This document shows positions 1 through 8,013 of a DNA stretch of 32,271 nucleotides, piece after piece (positions within the stretch are counted from its first letter, which is position 1; each line of letters starts with the position of its first letter). The position numbers and the translations under genes are program-made. This stretch comes from Euzebya sp. (GTDB lineage: Bacteria; Actinomycetota; Nitriliruptoria; Euzebyales; Euzebyaceae): the NCBI RefSeq assembly GCF_964222135.1, contig NZ_CAXQBR010000035.1:1-32271 (forward strand), given 5' to 3'. The notes under the pieces are model-generated. The model was not told where the DNA came from and did no database searches. It saw nothing but the letters and a program-made list of their open reading frames with translations.

Positions 1-7
1 ACGGCGA

Positions 8-33
8 ACGGCCCTCCCGTGTGGGAGGGCCGT
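8..33. terminator. Hairpin terminator, 11-bp stem
   Basis: Positions 8-18 and 23-33 are perfectly complementary (11 bp) around the 4-nt loop 19-22. The hairpin lies 45 bp beyond the stop of the minus-strand membrane-protein gene and so can end that transcript. No clear T-run follows on either strand, so an intrinsic terminator is inferred from position and stem strength. It could also serve a gene entering from the left edge. Confidence 0.6.
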
Positions 34-78
34 GTCGGTCCTGGGGGCCGGACGCGGGGTCCGGCGGGGGGTCTGTTG

Positions 79-777
79 CTAGACGGTCGCCAGCTCCTGC
101 GGCGAGGACTCCGACTCCCGGGACACGCTGTCGTCCTTCTTCGCGGCGGCCCAGATGAGGCCGGCGCCGGTGGCGATGAAGGTGAGGCCCAGTCCGGCGA
201 GGAGGCCGGCGACGCCGAGGCCGAGCTGGAGGGTGGAGGCGGTCACGGTGCCGACGCCGAGCTCACCGAAGAGGCCGTGTGCGGTGCCGGTCCAGGCCAT
301 CTCACGGGCGGGCCCTTCGATGGGGTGGGAGCGGTCGAAGTCGGTCCAGTAGCGGCCGTCGACGGCGAAGTCGTAGCTGCCGGCTTCGAAGACCTCGCCG
401 TTGTACTCCACGTCCTCTTCGAGCACGACGGTCTGGGTGCCGTGGAGCACGTGGTAGCCGACGGTGGCCATCTGGTACATGTACTCCGTGGCGGTGTTGA
501 CCAGCGGGTCGTTGGGGTCGAGGTCGGATTCGACGACGGGGTAGCCCCACTCCTCGGTCAACAGGTCCAGGATCGCCTCGGCGCCGGCGGTCTCGCCGCG
601 GTCGACGAGTTGGCCGTCCTCGTTGTAGGTGAGGGTGACGTTCTGGGCTTCTGAGAAGCTCTGCAGGCTGTCATAGCCGGCGGACACCTGGGTGTAGGCG
701 TAGATGCCGCCGCCGATGAAGGCGATGCCGATGGCGGCGAGGACGACGCCGAGGATGCGGATGCGGGACGCGATCAT
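79..777 (-). CDS. Two-span membrane protein of unknown function
   Basis: The protein has 232 residues. A hydrophobic helix near residues 8-28 (LGVVLAAIGIAFIGGGIYAY) is followed by an acidic, probably extracytoplasmic, domain of about 150 residues with Asp/Glu/Tyr-rich stretches. A second helix lies near residues 188-212, followed by a short charged cytoplasmic tail rich in Ser and Glu. The ATG at 777 is chosen because a strong ribosome-binding site (GAGGAGGT) lies 10 nt upstream and the first helix follows directly. Longer in-frame extensions have no good start. It looks like the small actinobacterial membrane proteins usually annotated as hypothetical; I recognise no catalytic motif. It stands alone, with a terminator hairpin downstream and the DUF427 gene diverging upstream. 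Confidence 0.75.
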   Translation of the reverse strand: MIASRIRILGVVLAAIGIAFIGGGIYAYTQVSAGYDSLQSFSEAQNVTLTYNEDGQLVDRGETAGAEAILDLLTEEWGYPVVESDLDPNDPLVNTATEYMYQMATVGYHVLHGTQTVVLEEDVEYNGEVFEAGSYDFAVDGRYWTDFDRSHPIEGPAREMAWTGTAHGLFGELGVGTVTASTLQLGLGVAGLLAGLGLTFIATGAGLIWAAAKKDDSVSRESESSPQELATV

Positions 778-953
778 GACGGTGGACCTCCTCGTAAGGT
801 CCCAGGTCTCCGGTCTGGTGTGGTTGGTGGGGTGTGGTGGAGACACCATCAGCATCGACACCCGGCCGGAATGTCGACAGGCCGCACAGCCCCCTCCCCG
901 CGGGACCCTCGACCCCACCCGGCACGGACCACACGACCCGGGCCCCCGGGGGC

Positions 954-959
954 TAGGGT
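954..959 (+). promoter_or_regulatory. -10 box for leaderless DUF427 mRNA
   Basis: TAGGGT ends 7 nt before the GTG at 967. That is the spacing expected when transcription begins at the start codon itself. No Shine-Dalgarno sequence precedes the GTG. I see no clear -35 element. Confidence 0.45.
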
Positions 960-966
960 GCACCGC

Positions 967-1512
967 GTGGACGCTCCGGAGTGGCTGCGCGCGACGCGCG
1001 ACAGGTGGACGAACCGCGGGCAGGCGCGCCCGACGTTCGCCGACGAGCCGGGACCCGGGCAGGAGTCGGTGTGGGACTACCCGCGCCCGCCGATCGTGGT
1101 GCCCGAACCCCGCCTCGTCGAGGTCGTCGACGGCGCCGATGGCCTGGTGGCCCGGTCCACCCGCGCGGTCCGGGTCCTCGAGACGGCCAGCCCACCGACG
1201 GTCTACGTGCCGCCGGACGACGTCGTCGACGGTGCGCTCGAGCCGGTGGACGGATCGAGCCTGTGCGAGTGGAAGGGGCAGGCGTCCTACCTGGCCCTCA
1301 GCGGCACCGACCACCCGGTCGCCTGGTGCTACCCGACGCCCTTCGACGGCTACGTCGAGCTGGCCGGGTGGGTCGCCTTCTACCCGGGCCGGGTCGCGTG
1401 CACCCTCGACGGCGAGCGGGTGCGCCCCCAGCCGGGGGGGTTCTACGGCGGCTGGGTCACCGACGAGGTGGTCGGTCCGTTCAAGGGGGATCCCGGCACC
1501 AGCGGCTGGTAG
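967..1512 (+). CDS. DUF427 domain protein
   Basis: The 181-residue protein matches the actinobacterial DUF427 pattern. An N-terminal 'ESVWDYPRPP' segment leads into a compact beta-rich domain with 'RVLETASPPTVYVPP', 'CEWKGQASY', 'YPTPF', 'VAFYPGRV' and the C-terminal 'GGFYGGWVT...VGPFKG' signature. The biochemical role of the family is not established. GTG 967 is preferred over GTG 958 because a -10 box (TAGGGT, 954-959) would place the transcription start at 967, and 958 lies inside that box. The gene converges on hutI with a 25-bp gap. It is complete and shows nothing abnormal. Confidence 0.85.
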   Translation: MDAPEWLRATRDRWTNRGQARPTFADEPGPGQESVWDYPRPPIVVPEPRLVEVVDGADGLVARSTRAVRVLETASPPTVYVPPDDVVDGALEPVDGSSLCEWKGQASYLALSGTDHPVAWCYPTPFDGYVELAGWVAFYPGRVACTLDGERVRPQPGGFYGGWVTDEVVGPFKGDPGTSGW

Positions 1513-1537
1513 TCGCCACCCGGTCGAGTCGCACCCG

Positions 1538-2746
1538 TCACAGGTCCCCCGAGACCTGGTGGCCGCCGACGAACGTCGCGGCGACGAGCGGCATGCCGGG
1601 CCGGTACGCCAGGTGGGAGGGGTGGGGGGCGTCGAGGACCACGAGGTCGGCCGCGGCACCCACCGACAGGGTGCCGGCACCGGCGATCCCGAGCGATCGC
1701 GCGCCGCCCGCGGTCGCCGCCCAGAGGGCCTCGTCGAGGGTGAGGTGGCAATCGCGCACGGCCAGCGCGATCACCAGCGGCATCGACGAGGTGTAGCTCG
1801 ATCCCGGGTTGCAGTTGCTGGCCAGCGCGACCGTGGCGCCCGCATCCACGAGCCGACGCCCGTCGGGGTAGGGCTGGCGGGTCGAGAAGTCCGTCGCGGG
1901 CAGCAGCGTGGCGACCGTCGCCGAGCCGGCGAGGGCCTCCACGTCGGCGTCGGACAGGTGGGTGCAGTGGTCGGCCGAGGCGCAGCCCAGCTCGACGCCG
2001 AGCTGCACGCCGGGCCCGGCGCTGAGCTGGTTGGCGTGGATCCGCGGCACCAGCCCCGCCGCGATGCCCGCCTCCAGCACCGTCCGCGACTGGTCGGCGT
2101 CGAACGCGCCGACCTCGCAGAACACGTCCACGCTGCCGGCCAGCATCGCGCAGGCGTCCAGCACGTCGCCGACGACCAGCTCGACGAAGGCGTCGGCGCC
2201 GCCGGGGAACCCCGGCGGGGTGACGTGGGCGCCGAGCAACGTGGTGTGCGGCGTGACCTCGCGGGCCAGGGACAGCAGCCGCGCCTCCTGGGACGGCGTC
2301 GCGCCGTAGCCGGACTTCACCTCGACGGTGGTGGTCCCGCCCGCGCGCGCCTCGGCGATCCGGCGGGCCAGGCCGGCACGCAGCTCGTCGTCGGACGCCG
2401 CCGTCGTGGCGGCGATGGTCCGCGCGATGCCGCCGGCCTCGTAGGGCGCGCCGGCCATGCGGGCGGTGAACTCCTCGCCCCGGTCGCCCGCGAAGACGAG
2501 GTGGGTGTGGCTGTCGACGAAGCCGGGGATCACCGCGCGGCCGCCCACGTCGACGCGGCGGTCCGCCGGCGGGGCGGAGCCGGTGCCGACCGCGAGGACC
2601 CGCCCCTCCCCCGGTCGGTGGGACTCGATGACCAGCCAGGCATCGTCCAACCCGCAGCCGGCGCCGGGCATCGCCGGGTGCGCCTCGCCGTGCAGCGGGT
2701 CGTGGGTCACGAGCCGGGCGATCCCGGTCAGCGCGACGGTGCTCAT
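1538..2746 (-). CDS. hutI: Imidazolonepropionase (HutI)
   Basis: HutI hydrolyses 4-imidazolone-5-propionate to N-formimino-L-glutamate, the third step of histidine degradation, in the cytoplasm. The 402-residue protein has the normal family length. Visible motifs are the metal-binding 'VDSHTHLVFAGDR', the substrate-loop 'TTTVEVKSGYG', 'IHANQLS', 'SADHCTHL', and 'LASNCNPGSSYTSSMPLVIALA' near the C-terminus. The ATG at 2746 overlaps the hutF stop as ATGA (2743-2746), indicating translational coupling. It is the last gene of the hut operon, and its product is the substrate of the HutF encoded just upstream. The family assignment is firm. Confidence 0.96.
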   Translation of the reverse strand: MSTVALTGIARLVTHDPLHGEAHPAMPGAGCGLDDAWLVIESHRPGEGRVLAVGTGSAPPADRRVDVGGRAVIPGFVDSHTHLVFAGDRGEEFTARMAGAPYEAGGIARTIAATTAASDDELRAGLARRIAEARAGGTTTVEVKSGYGATPSQEARLLSLAREVTPHTTLLGAHVTPPGFPGGADAFVELVVGDVLDACAMLAGSVDVFCEVGAFDADQSRTVLEAGIAAGLVPRIHANQLSAGPGVQLGVELGCASADHCTHLSDADVEALAGSATVATLLPATDFSTRQPYPDGRRLVDAGATVALASNCNPGSSYTSSMPLVIALAVRDCHLTLDEALWAATAGGARSLGIAGAGTLSVGAAADLVVLDAPHPSHLAYRPGMPLVAATFVGGHQVSGDL

Positions 2747-4143
2747 GGCCGGGGCTGTCCGCTGACCGCGGCGATCGCGCCGGTCAGCTCCGCGGGCACG
2801 TCGAGGTCGACGTGCCGGCCGTCTCGGACGGTCCACCGCCCGCCGACCATCACGTCGGTGACGTCGGCCGCCGTGCCGGCGAAGACCACGCCGTCGAGCA
2901 GGTCGGTGCGGGGCAGGCCCGCGAGGCGCACCGACCCGAGCCCGACGACGCACAGGTCCGCGAGCATGCCGGGCGCGATCCGGCCGGCATCGGACCAGCC
3001 GAGGCTGTGGGCGCCGCCCTCCGTGGCAGCCGCCATCAGCACCGACGCCGTCAGTGCGCCGCGATCCCGGCTGACGAGACGCCGGTCGAGCTCGAGGGCC
3101 CGTGCCTCCTCGAGCAGGTCGACGACGGCGTGGGAGTCGCTGCCGAGCGCGAGGCGCGCCCCGACGCGGTCGAGGCGATCCCCTGCGACGACGCCATCGG
3201 CCAGGTCCCGCTCGGTCGTCGGGCAGGCGCACACCGTGGCGCCCACCGCACCGAGCGCCCGCACGTCGTGGTCGTCGAGCCAGACCCCGTGCACGGCGGT
3301 GAACGTCGAGGACACCAGACCGGCGTCGGCCAGCAGCTGGACCGGGGTGCGGCCGTGGACGGCGCGCGCGGCCTCGACCTCGTCGGGCTGCTCGGCGACG
3401 TGGGCGTGGACCACGGCCGGGGCGTCGACCACCCCACCGGCGTGGACCAGCGCGGCGACGCGGGACAGGGCATCGGGCGGCACCGCCCGCACCGAGTGCA
3501 CCGCCGCGCCGACGCGCCACGACCGTCCCTCACCCCCGCCCGGGTGCCCCGCGAGATCGGCGACCCGTGCCGCCCACTCGTCGGCCGACCCGTCGCTGAA
3601 CCGCCCCTGGATCGGCGTCAGGCCCGGTGCGTCCGGCGTCGCACCCACCGCGCCCGTCAGGTACAGGGTGTCGAGCAGGGTCAGGCGCACACCCGCCTCC
3701 CCGGCGGCGGCCACGATCGCGCGCCCCATCGCGTTGGCGTCGGTGTACCGGACCCCGCCCGCGGCGTGGTGGAGGTAGTGGAACTCCCCGACGCAGGTGA
3801 TGCCGGCCAGCGCCATCTCGCCGAAGGCGGCGCGGGCCAGCGCGTGGCAGGTGTCGGGGTCGAGCACCTCGGCGACCGCGTACATCTGGTCCCGCCACGT
3901 CCAGAACGACCCGCGGGTCCGCTGGGTGCGGCCGCGCAGGGCGCGGTGGAACGCGTGGCTGTGGGCGTTCACCAGGCCCGGGAGGACCAACCCCGCCAGG
4001 CGGGTGCCGGACGCCGGCAGGTCGGCGGCGCCGACGACCACCTCGGCGATCCGGTCCCCGTGGATCGTGAGCGCCACGTGGTCGTGGATCGTGCCGTCGA
4101 CCAGCGCATGGTCGCAGCGGAACCGCTGCCCGGTCGACGTCAC
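2743..4143 (-). CDS. hutF: Formimidoylglutamate deiminase (HutF)
   Basis: HutF is a zinc amidohydrolase that converts N-formimino-L-glutamate to N-formyl-L-glutamate plus ammonia. This marks the five-step histidine pathway, which then needs a deformylase. The 466-residue protein shows 'LPGLVNAHSHAFHRALRG' (metal HxH), 'WRDQMY', 'GITCVGEFHYLHH', 'VHAHVAEQ', 'VHGVWL', 'CPTTERDLADG' and 'LGSDSHAVVD'. These distinguish it from HutI and guanine deaminase. The GTG at 4143 overlaps the upstream deformylase stop as GTGA (4140-4143), and its stop overlaps hutI by 4 bp. The in-frame extension to 4218 is rejected because it runs inside the deformylase gene. Confidence 0.95.
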   Translation of the reverse strand: MTSTGQRFRCDHALVDGTIHDHVALTIHGDRIAEVVVGAADLPASGTRLAGLVLPGLVNAHSHAFHRALRGRTQRTRGSFWTWRDQMYAVAEVLDPDTCHALARAAFGEMALAGITCVGEFHYLHHAAGGVRYTDANAMGRAIVAAAGEAGVRLTLLDTLYLTGAVGATPDAPGLTPIQGRFSDGSADEWAARVADLAGHPGGGEGRSWRVGAAVHSVRAVPPDALSRVAALVHAGGVVDAPAVVHAHVAEQPDEVEAARAVHGRTPVQLLADAGLVSSTFTAVHGVWLDDHDVRALGAVGATVCACPTTERDLADGVVAGDRLDRVGARLALGSDSHAVVDLLEEARALELDRRLVSRDRGALTASVLMAAATEGGAHSLGWSDAGRIAPGMLADLCVVGLGSVRLAGLPRTDLLDGVVFAGTAADVTDVMVGGRWTVRDGRHVDLDVPAELTGAIAAVSGQPRP

Positions 4144-4721
4144 GTGCCCGTCCTGGCGTTGAGCGCTGCGGCGCGGGCCTCGAACGCCTCGGAGTGGAAC
4201 CGCTGGTAGTTGTCCCACGTCGTGAACGTCGCGGGGTCCGTGACGCGGTCGAGGAAGACGTGCCCGTCGAGGTGGTCGACCTCGTGCTGGAACGTCCCGG
4301 CGGTGAGGCCCCGCTGGACGGCAGCGCGGGCGGTGCCGTCGCGGTCGGTCCAGCGCGCCTCCACCGCCACGTGCCGGCGCAGCTCACCGCGCAGCCCGGG
4401 CACCGACAGGCAGCCCTCGTTGAGCACGACCTGCTCGTCCCCGACGGGGGTGAGGGAGGGGTTGACCAGCACGGTCAGGGGGATGAGGGGCTTGTAGGGG
4501 TACCGCCGGTGGGTCCGCTCCGCGGTGACCTCGACCACCGCGATCCGGAGGGACGACCCGATCTGCGGCGCGGCGATCCCCGCCCCGTCGGCGTCGCGCA
4601 TCGTGTCGATCAGGTCGTCGACGAGCTGCTGGACCTCGGCCGTGCCCAGCTCGGCGGCCGTGACCGGCGTGGTGGGCCGGCGCAGCACCGGGTCGCCGAC
4701 GTGGACGAGCGGGCGGATCAC
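4140..4721 (-). CDS. Peptide-deformylase-family protein in hut operon
   Basis: All three metal/active-site motifs of peptide deformylase are intact in this 193-residue protein: GAGIAAPQ at 46-53, EGCLS with metal ligand Cys104, and HEVDH with His146, Glu147 and His150. By family knowledge it hydrolyses an N-formyl amide to formate plus a free amine. The GTG start (4721) overlaps the hutU stop as GTGA, and its stop overlaps the hutF start as GTGA, so it is embedded in the hut operon and probably co-translated. It does not neighbour fmt, as housekeeping def often does. The hut pathway here ends at N-formylglutamate and no HutG is visible. I infer that this enzyme deformylates N-formylglutamate. 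The alternative is an ordinary def gene captured in the operon. The family call is firm; the substrate is a hypothesis. Confidence 0.93.
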   Translation of the reverse strand: MIRPLVHVGDPVLRRPTTPVTAAELGTAEVQQLVDDLIDTMRDADGAGIAAPQIGSSLRIAVVEVTAERTHRRYPYKPLIPLTVLVNPSLTPVGDEQVVLNEGCLSVPGLRGELRRHVAVEARWTDRDGTARAAVQRGLTAGTFQHEVDHLDGHVFLDRVTDPATFTTWDNYQRFHSEAFEARAAALNARTGT

Positions 4722-6394
4722 GTCGTCCCGCCGTCCCGCACGGCGGGATCGAGCGGGATCCGCACGCCGCGCTCCCGGGCGACCTCGACCGCGCGGCCGT
4801 ACCCGGCGTCGGCATGCCGCATCACCCCCGTGGCCGGGTCGGTGGTCAGGACCCGCTCGAGCTTCTCGGCGGCGAGGTCCGTGCCGTCGGCGACGCAGAC
4901 CACACCGGCGTGGATCGAGCGGCCGATCCCGACGCCGCCGCCGTGGTGGATGCTGACCCAGGTGGCACCCGACGCGGTGGTGGCGAGCGCGTTGAGGAGG
5001 GGCCAGTCCGCGATCGCGTCGGATCCGTCGACCATGCCCTCGGTCTCGCGGTAGGGGGAGGCGACCGACCCCGAGTCGAGGTGGTCGCGGCCGATCACGA
5101 TCGGGGCGGACACGGCCCCGCTGCGGACCAGGTCGTTGAACACCTGCCCCAGCCGGGCGCGCTCGCCGTAGCCGAGCCAGCAGATCCTGGCGGGCAGCCC
5201 CTGGAAGGCGACCTGTTCGGAGGCCCGTCGGATCCAGCGGGCGAGCGCCTCGTCGGTGGGGAAGGTCTCGAGGACCGCGCGGTCCGTCACGGCGATGTCC
5301 GCCGGGTCGCCGGACAGCGCCACCCAGCGGAACGGCCCCTTCCCCTCGCAGAACAGCGGCCGGATGTAGGCGGGGACGAACCCGGGGTAGTCGAAGGCCC
5401 GGTCGAACCCGCCGAGCCGCGCCTCGGCCCGCAGGGAGTTGCCGTAGTCGAACACCTCCGCGCCGGCGTCGAGGTAGCCGACCATCGCCGCGCAGTGCCG
5501 GGCCATCGACGCGCGTGCCCGACGGGTCAGCTCGGCGGGGTCCTCGGCGGCCATGCGGGCGGTCGCCTCCGGGGTCAGGTCGACCGGGACGTAGCTGAGG
5601 GGGTCGTGGGCGGACGTCTGGTCGGTGACGACGTCCGCGGCGAACCCCCGCTCGAGCAGCGCCGGCAGGACCGACGCGGCGTTGCCGACCAGCCCGACGG
5701 ACAGCGGCCGGCGGTCGTCGCGGGCCCGCTCGCAGCGGGCGACCGCGTCGTCGAGGTCCTCGGTGACCTCGTCGAGGTAGCGGGTGGCGACGCGGCGGCG
5801 GGCTCGCTCGGGATCGACCTCGACGACCAGCGCGACCCCGTCGTTCATGGTGACCGCGAGCGGTTGGGCACCGCCCATGCCCCCCAGCCCGGCGGTCAGG
5901 GTGATCGTGCCGGCGAGGGTGCCGCCGAAGCGCCGGCGGGCGATCTCGGCGAAGCACTCGTAGGTGCCCTGCAGGATCCCCTGGGTGCCGATGTAGATCC
6001 ACGACCCGGCGGTCATCTGGCCGTACATGGTCAGGCCCTGGCGCTCGAGCTCGCGGAACGTCTCCCAGTCCGCCCAGTCCGGCACCAGGTTCGAGTTGGC
6101 GATCAGGACCCGTGGCGCCCACTCGTGGGTGCGGATGACGCCGACCGGCTTGCCGGACTGGACCAGGAGGGTCTCGTCGTCGGCCAGGTCGGTCAGGGCG
6201 GCGACGATGCCGTCGAAGGCGGCCCACGACCGGGCGGCGCGACCGGTGCCGCCGTACACGACGAGGTCGTCGGGCCGTTCGGCCACCTCGGGGTCGAGGT
6301 TGTTCATGAGCATCCGCAGCGGCGCCTCGGTCTGCCACGAGCGGGCGGTGAGCGCGGTGCCGCGGGGGGCGGTGACCGTGCGGGCGGTGGACAT
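4718..6394 (-). CDS. hutU: Urocanate hydratase (HutU)
   Basis: HutU is an NAD-dependent cytoplasmic enzyme converting urocanate to 4-imidazolone-5-propionate. The 558-residue protein has the usual length. It shows '[14 protein letters not shown]', '[11 protein letters not shown]', '[13 protein letters not shown]', the NAD-binding '[16 protein letters not shown]', '[13 protein letters not shown]', '[11 protein letters not shown]', the catalytic-Cys motif 'ICWLGYGER' (Cys near 405), and '[17 protein letters not shown]'. The ATG at 6394 has a strong ribosome-binding site (AGGAGGGAG) and sits 20 nt after the hutH stop. Its stop overlaps the deformylase start by 4 bp. Confidence 0.97.
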   Translation of the reverse strand: MSTARTVTAPRGTALTARSWQTEAPLRMLMNNLDPEVAERPDDLVVYGGTGRAARSWAAFDGIVAALTDLADDETLLVQSGKPVGVIRTHEWAPRVLIANSNLVPDWADWETFRELERQGLTMYGQMTAGSWIYIGTQGILQGTYECFAEIARRRFGGTLAGTITLTAGLGGMGGAQPLAVTMNDGVALVVEVDPERARRRVATRYLDEVTEDLDDAVARCERARDDRRPLSVGLVGNAASVLPALLERGFAADVVTDQTSAHDPLSYVPVDLTPEATARMAAEDPAELTRRARASMARHCAAMVGYLDAGAEVFDYGNSLRAEARLGGFDRAFDYPGFVPAYIRPLFCEGKGPFRWVALSGDPADIAVTDRAVLETFPTDEALARWIRRASEQVAFQGLPARICWLGYGERARLGQVFNDLVRSGAVSAPIVIGRDHLDSGSVASPYRETEGMVDGSDAIADWPLLNALATTASGATWVSIHHGGGVGIGRSIHAGVVCVADGTDLAAEKLERVLTTDPATGVMRHADAGYGRAVEVARERGVRIPLDPAVRDGGTT

Positions 6395-6414
6395 GGCAGC
6401 TCCCTCCTGGGCCT

Positions 6415-7953
6415 CTAGCGACCCTCGACGTGCCGGCGGGCGGTGGCGAGGGCGGTGCCGTCGGCCACCAGCGCCTCGACGGCGGCGAGGCGGGGGGCCA
6501 GGTGGCGGTCCGGACCCGGACCGCCGGCGACGTCGACCACCCGCTCGGCGACCGCGCCCGTGGCCGCCGCGGCGCGCAGGGGTGCGCGCAGCGCGATGGC
6601 GTGGGCGGCCGCCAGCAGCTCGACGGCGAGGACGCGGCGGACGTCGGCGACGGCGGTCCGCAGCTTCCGGCAGGCGCTCCACCCCATGGACACGTGATCC
6701 TCCTGCCCGGCGCTCGTGGAGAGCGTGTCGACGCTGGCGGGGCTGGCCAGCCGACGGGTCTCGGCCACCATCGCCGCCTGGGTGTACTGGGCGATCATCA
6801 GGCCGGAGTTCACGCCGGCGTCCGGGCTGAGGAACGGTGGCAGCCCGCTCGACCGCGCGGGATCGAGCAGCCGGTCGGTGCGCCGCTCGCTCAGGGCGGC
6901 CAGGTCGGCGGCGGGGATGGCCAGCAGGTCGGCGGCGTAGGCCACCGGTGCGCCGTGGAAGTTGCCGCAGGAGGCCACGCGCGCGTCGGGGAGCACGACG
7001 GGGTTGTCGACGAAGCTCACGAGCTCGCGGTCGGCGATGCCGGCCGCGACGTCGAGCAGGTCCCGCCCGGCGCCGTGGACCTGTGGGGTGCAGCGGATCG
7101 AGTAGGCGTCCTGGACCCGGCCGGGGTGGGCGCGGTGGGACGCCACCAACGGGGATCCGTCGAGGAGGGCCCGCAGGTTCGCGGCGCTGACCTGCTGGCC
7201 GGGGTGGGGGCGCATGGCGACGAGGTCGGCGGCGAAGGCCCGGTCGGTGCCGAGCAGCGCCTCGGCGCTCATGGCCGCGACGACGTCGGCGACGGCGTAG
7301 AGGTCCCGGAGGTCCGCGAGCGCGAGGACGAGCATGCCGAGCATCCCGTCGGTGCCGTTGATCAGCGCCAGCCCCTCCTTCGGGCCGAGGGCCAGCGGTG
7401 CGAGTCCCGCATCGGCCAGTGCCCGCCCGGCTGGGACGCGCCCGTCCGGCGTGTCGACCTCCCCCTCACCCAGCAGGGCCAGGGCGACGGCTGCGAGCGG
7501 GGCCAGGTCGCCGCTGGCGCCGAGCGAGCCGTGCTCGTCCACCACGGGCGTGAGGCCCGCGTTGAGCAGGCCGCACATCGCCTCGACGACCTCGAGGCGG
7601 ACGCCGGCGTACCCCATCGCCAGGCTGCGCGCTCGCAGGAGCACCATGGCGCGGACGACCTCGGCCTCCACCGGCGTGCCCATCCCCGCCGCGTGGGACC
7701 GGACCAGCGCCAGCTGCAGCTCCGCCAGCCGGTCACCCGGGATCACGGTGTTCGCGAGCGCCCCGAACCCGGTCGTCACGCCGTACACCGGCGCCTCCCC
7801 GGCCGCCAGCGCGGCCAGGACGGCCGCCCCCCGCCGGATCGCGGCGACCGCGCGGTCGCCGAGCACGACGTCACGGCCCTCGCGCGCGACGGCCACGACG
7901 TCCACGGCGGCGATGCCGTCGTCATCCAGCACGATCGGTGGGGGTGCACGCAT
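6415..7953 (-). CDS. hutH: Histidine ammonia-lyase (HutH)
   Basis: HutH deaminates L-histidine to trans-urocanate and ammonia, committing histidine to degradation. The 512-residue protein has the expected length. It carries the Ala-Ser-Gly triad (about residues 146-148, in '[13 protein letters not shown]') that cyclises into the MIO cofactor. It also has '[10 protein letters not shown]' with the catalytic Tyr, '[12 protein letters not shown]', '[15 protein letters not shown]', 'NFHGAPVA' and '[13 protein letters not shown]'. The ATG at 7953 lies 7 nt after a TAGCGT -10 box, consistent with a leaderless transcript. It is the first gene of the operon and diverges from the MBL-rhodanese gene across 60 bp. 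No hut regulator gene is present in the window. Confidence 0.97.
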   Translation of the reverse strand: MRAPPPIVLDDDGIAAVDVVAVAREGRDVVLGDRAVAAIRRGAAVLAALAAGEAPVYGVTTGFGALANTVIPGDRLAELQLALVRSHAAGMGTPVEAEVVRAMVLLRARSLAMGYAGVRLEVVEAMCGLLNAGLTPVVDEHGSLGASGDLAPLAAVALALLGEGEVDTPDGRVPAGRALADAGLAPLALGPKEGLALINGTDGMLGMLVLALADLRDLYAVADVVAAMSAEALLGTDRAFAADLVAMRPHPGQQVSAANLRALLDGSPLVASHRAHPGRVQDAYSIRCTPQVHGAGRDLLDVAAGIADRELVSFVDNPVVLPDARVASCGNFHGAPVAYAADLLAIPAADLAALSERRTDRLLDPARSSGLPPFLSPDAGVNSGLMIAQYTQAAMVAETRRLASPASVDTLSTSAGQEDHVSMGWSACRKLRTAVADVRRVLAVELLAAAHAIALRAPLRAAAATGAVAERVVDVAGGPGPDRHLAPRLAAVEALVADGTALATARRHVEGR

Positions 7954-7960
7954 GGGGTGG

Positions 7961-7966
7961 ACGCTA
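7961..7966 (-). promoter_or_regulatory. -10 box for leaderless hut operon mRNA
   Basis: On the minus strand TAGCGT ends 7 nt before the hutH ATG (7953). This fits transcription starting at the initiation codon. hutH has no Shine-Dalgarno sequence, whereas the next gene hutU has a strong one. Confidence 0.45.
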
Positions 7967-7994
7967 GCGGCTCCGACGCGGACGTGATGGCGTC

Positions 7995-8009
7995 CGGACA
8001 AAATGTCCG
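7995..8009. promoter_or_regulatory. Inverted repeat, candidate operator between hutH and MBL gene
   Basis: CGGACA-AAA-TGTCCG is a perfect 6-3-6 inverted repeat in the 60-bp divergent region. It lies 42 bp upstream of hutH and just before a TACAAT hexamer (8010-8015) that resembles a plus-strand -10 box. The position suits a dimeric repressor acting on one or both genes. I cannot assign a regulator family. Confidence 0.4.
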
Positions 8010-8013
8010 TACA

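Noticed and set aside
704-3778. 1,024-residue plus-strand open frame across the hut region
   Set aside because: The translation is Arg/Pro/Ser-rich without domains and lies antisense to hutI and hutF, whose motifs are clear. It reflects GC-rich codon bias.
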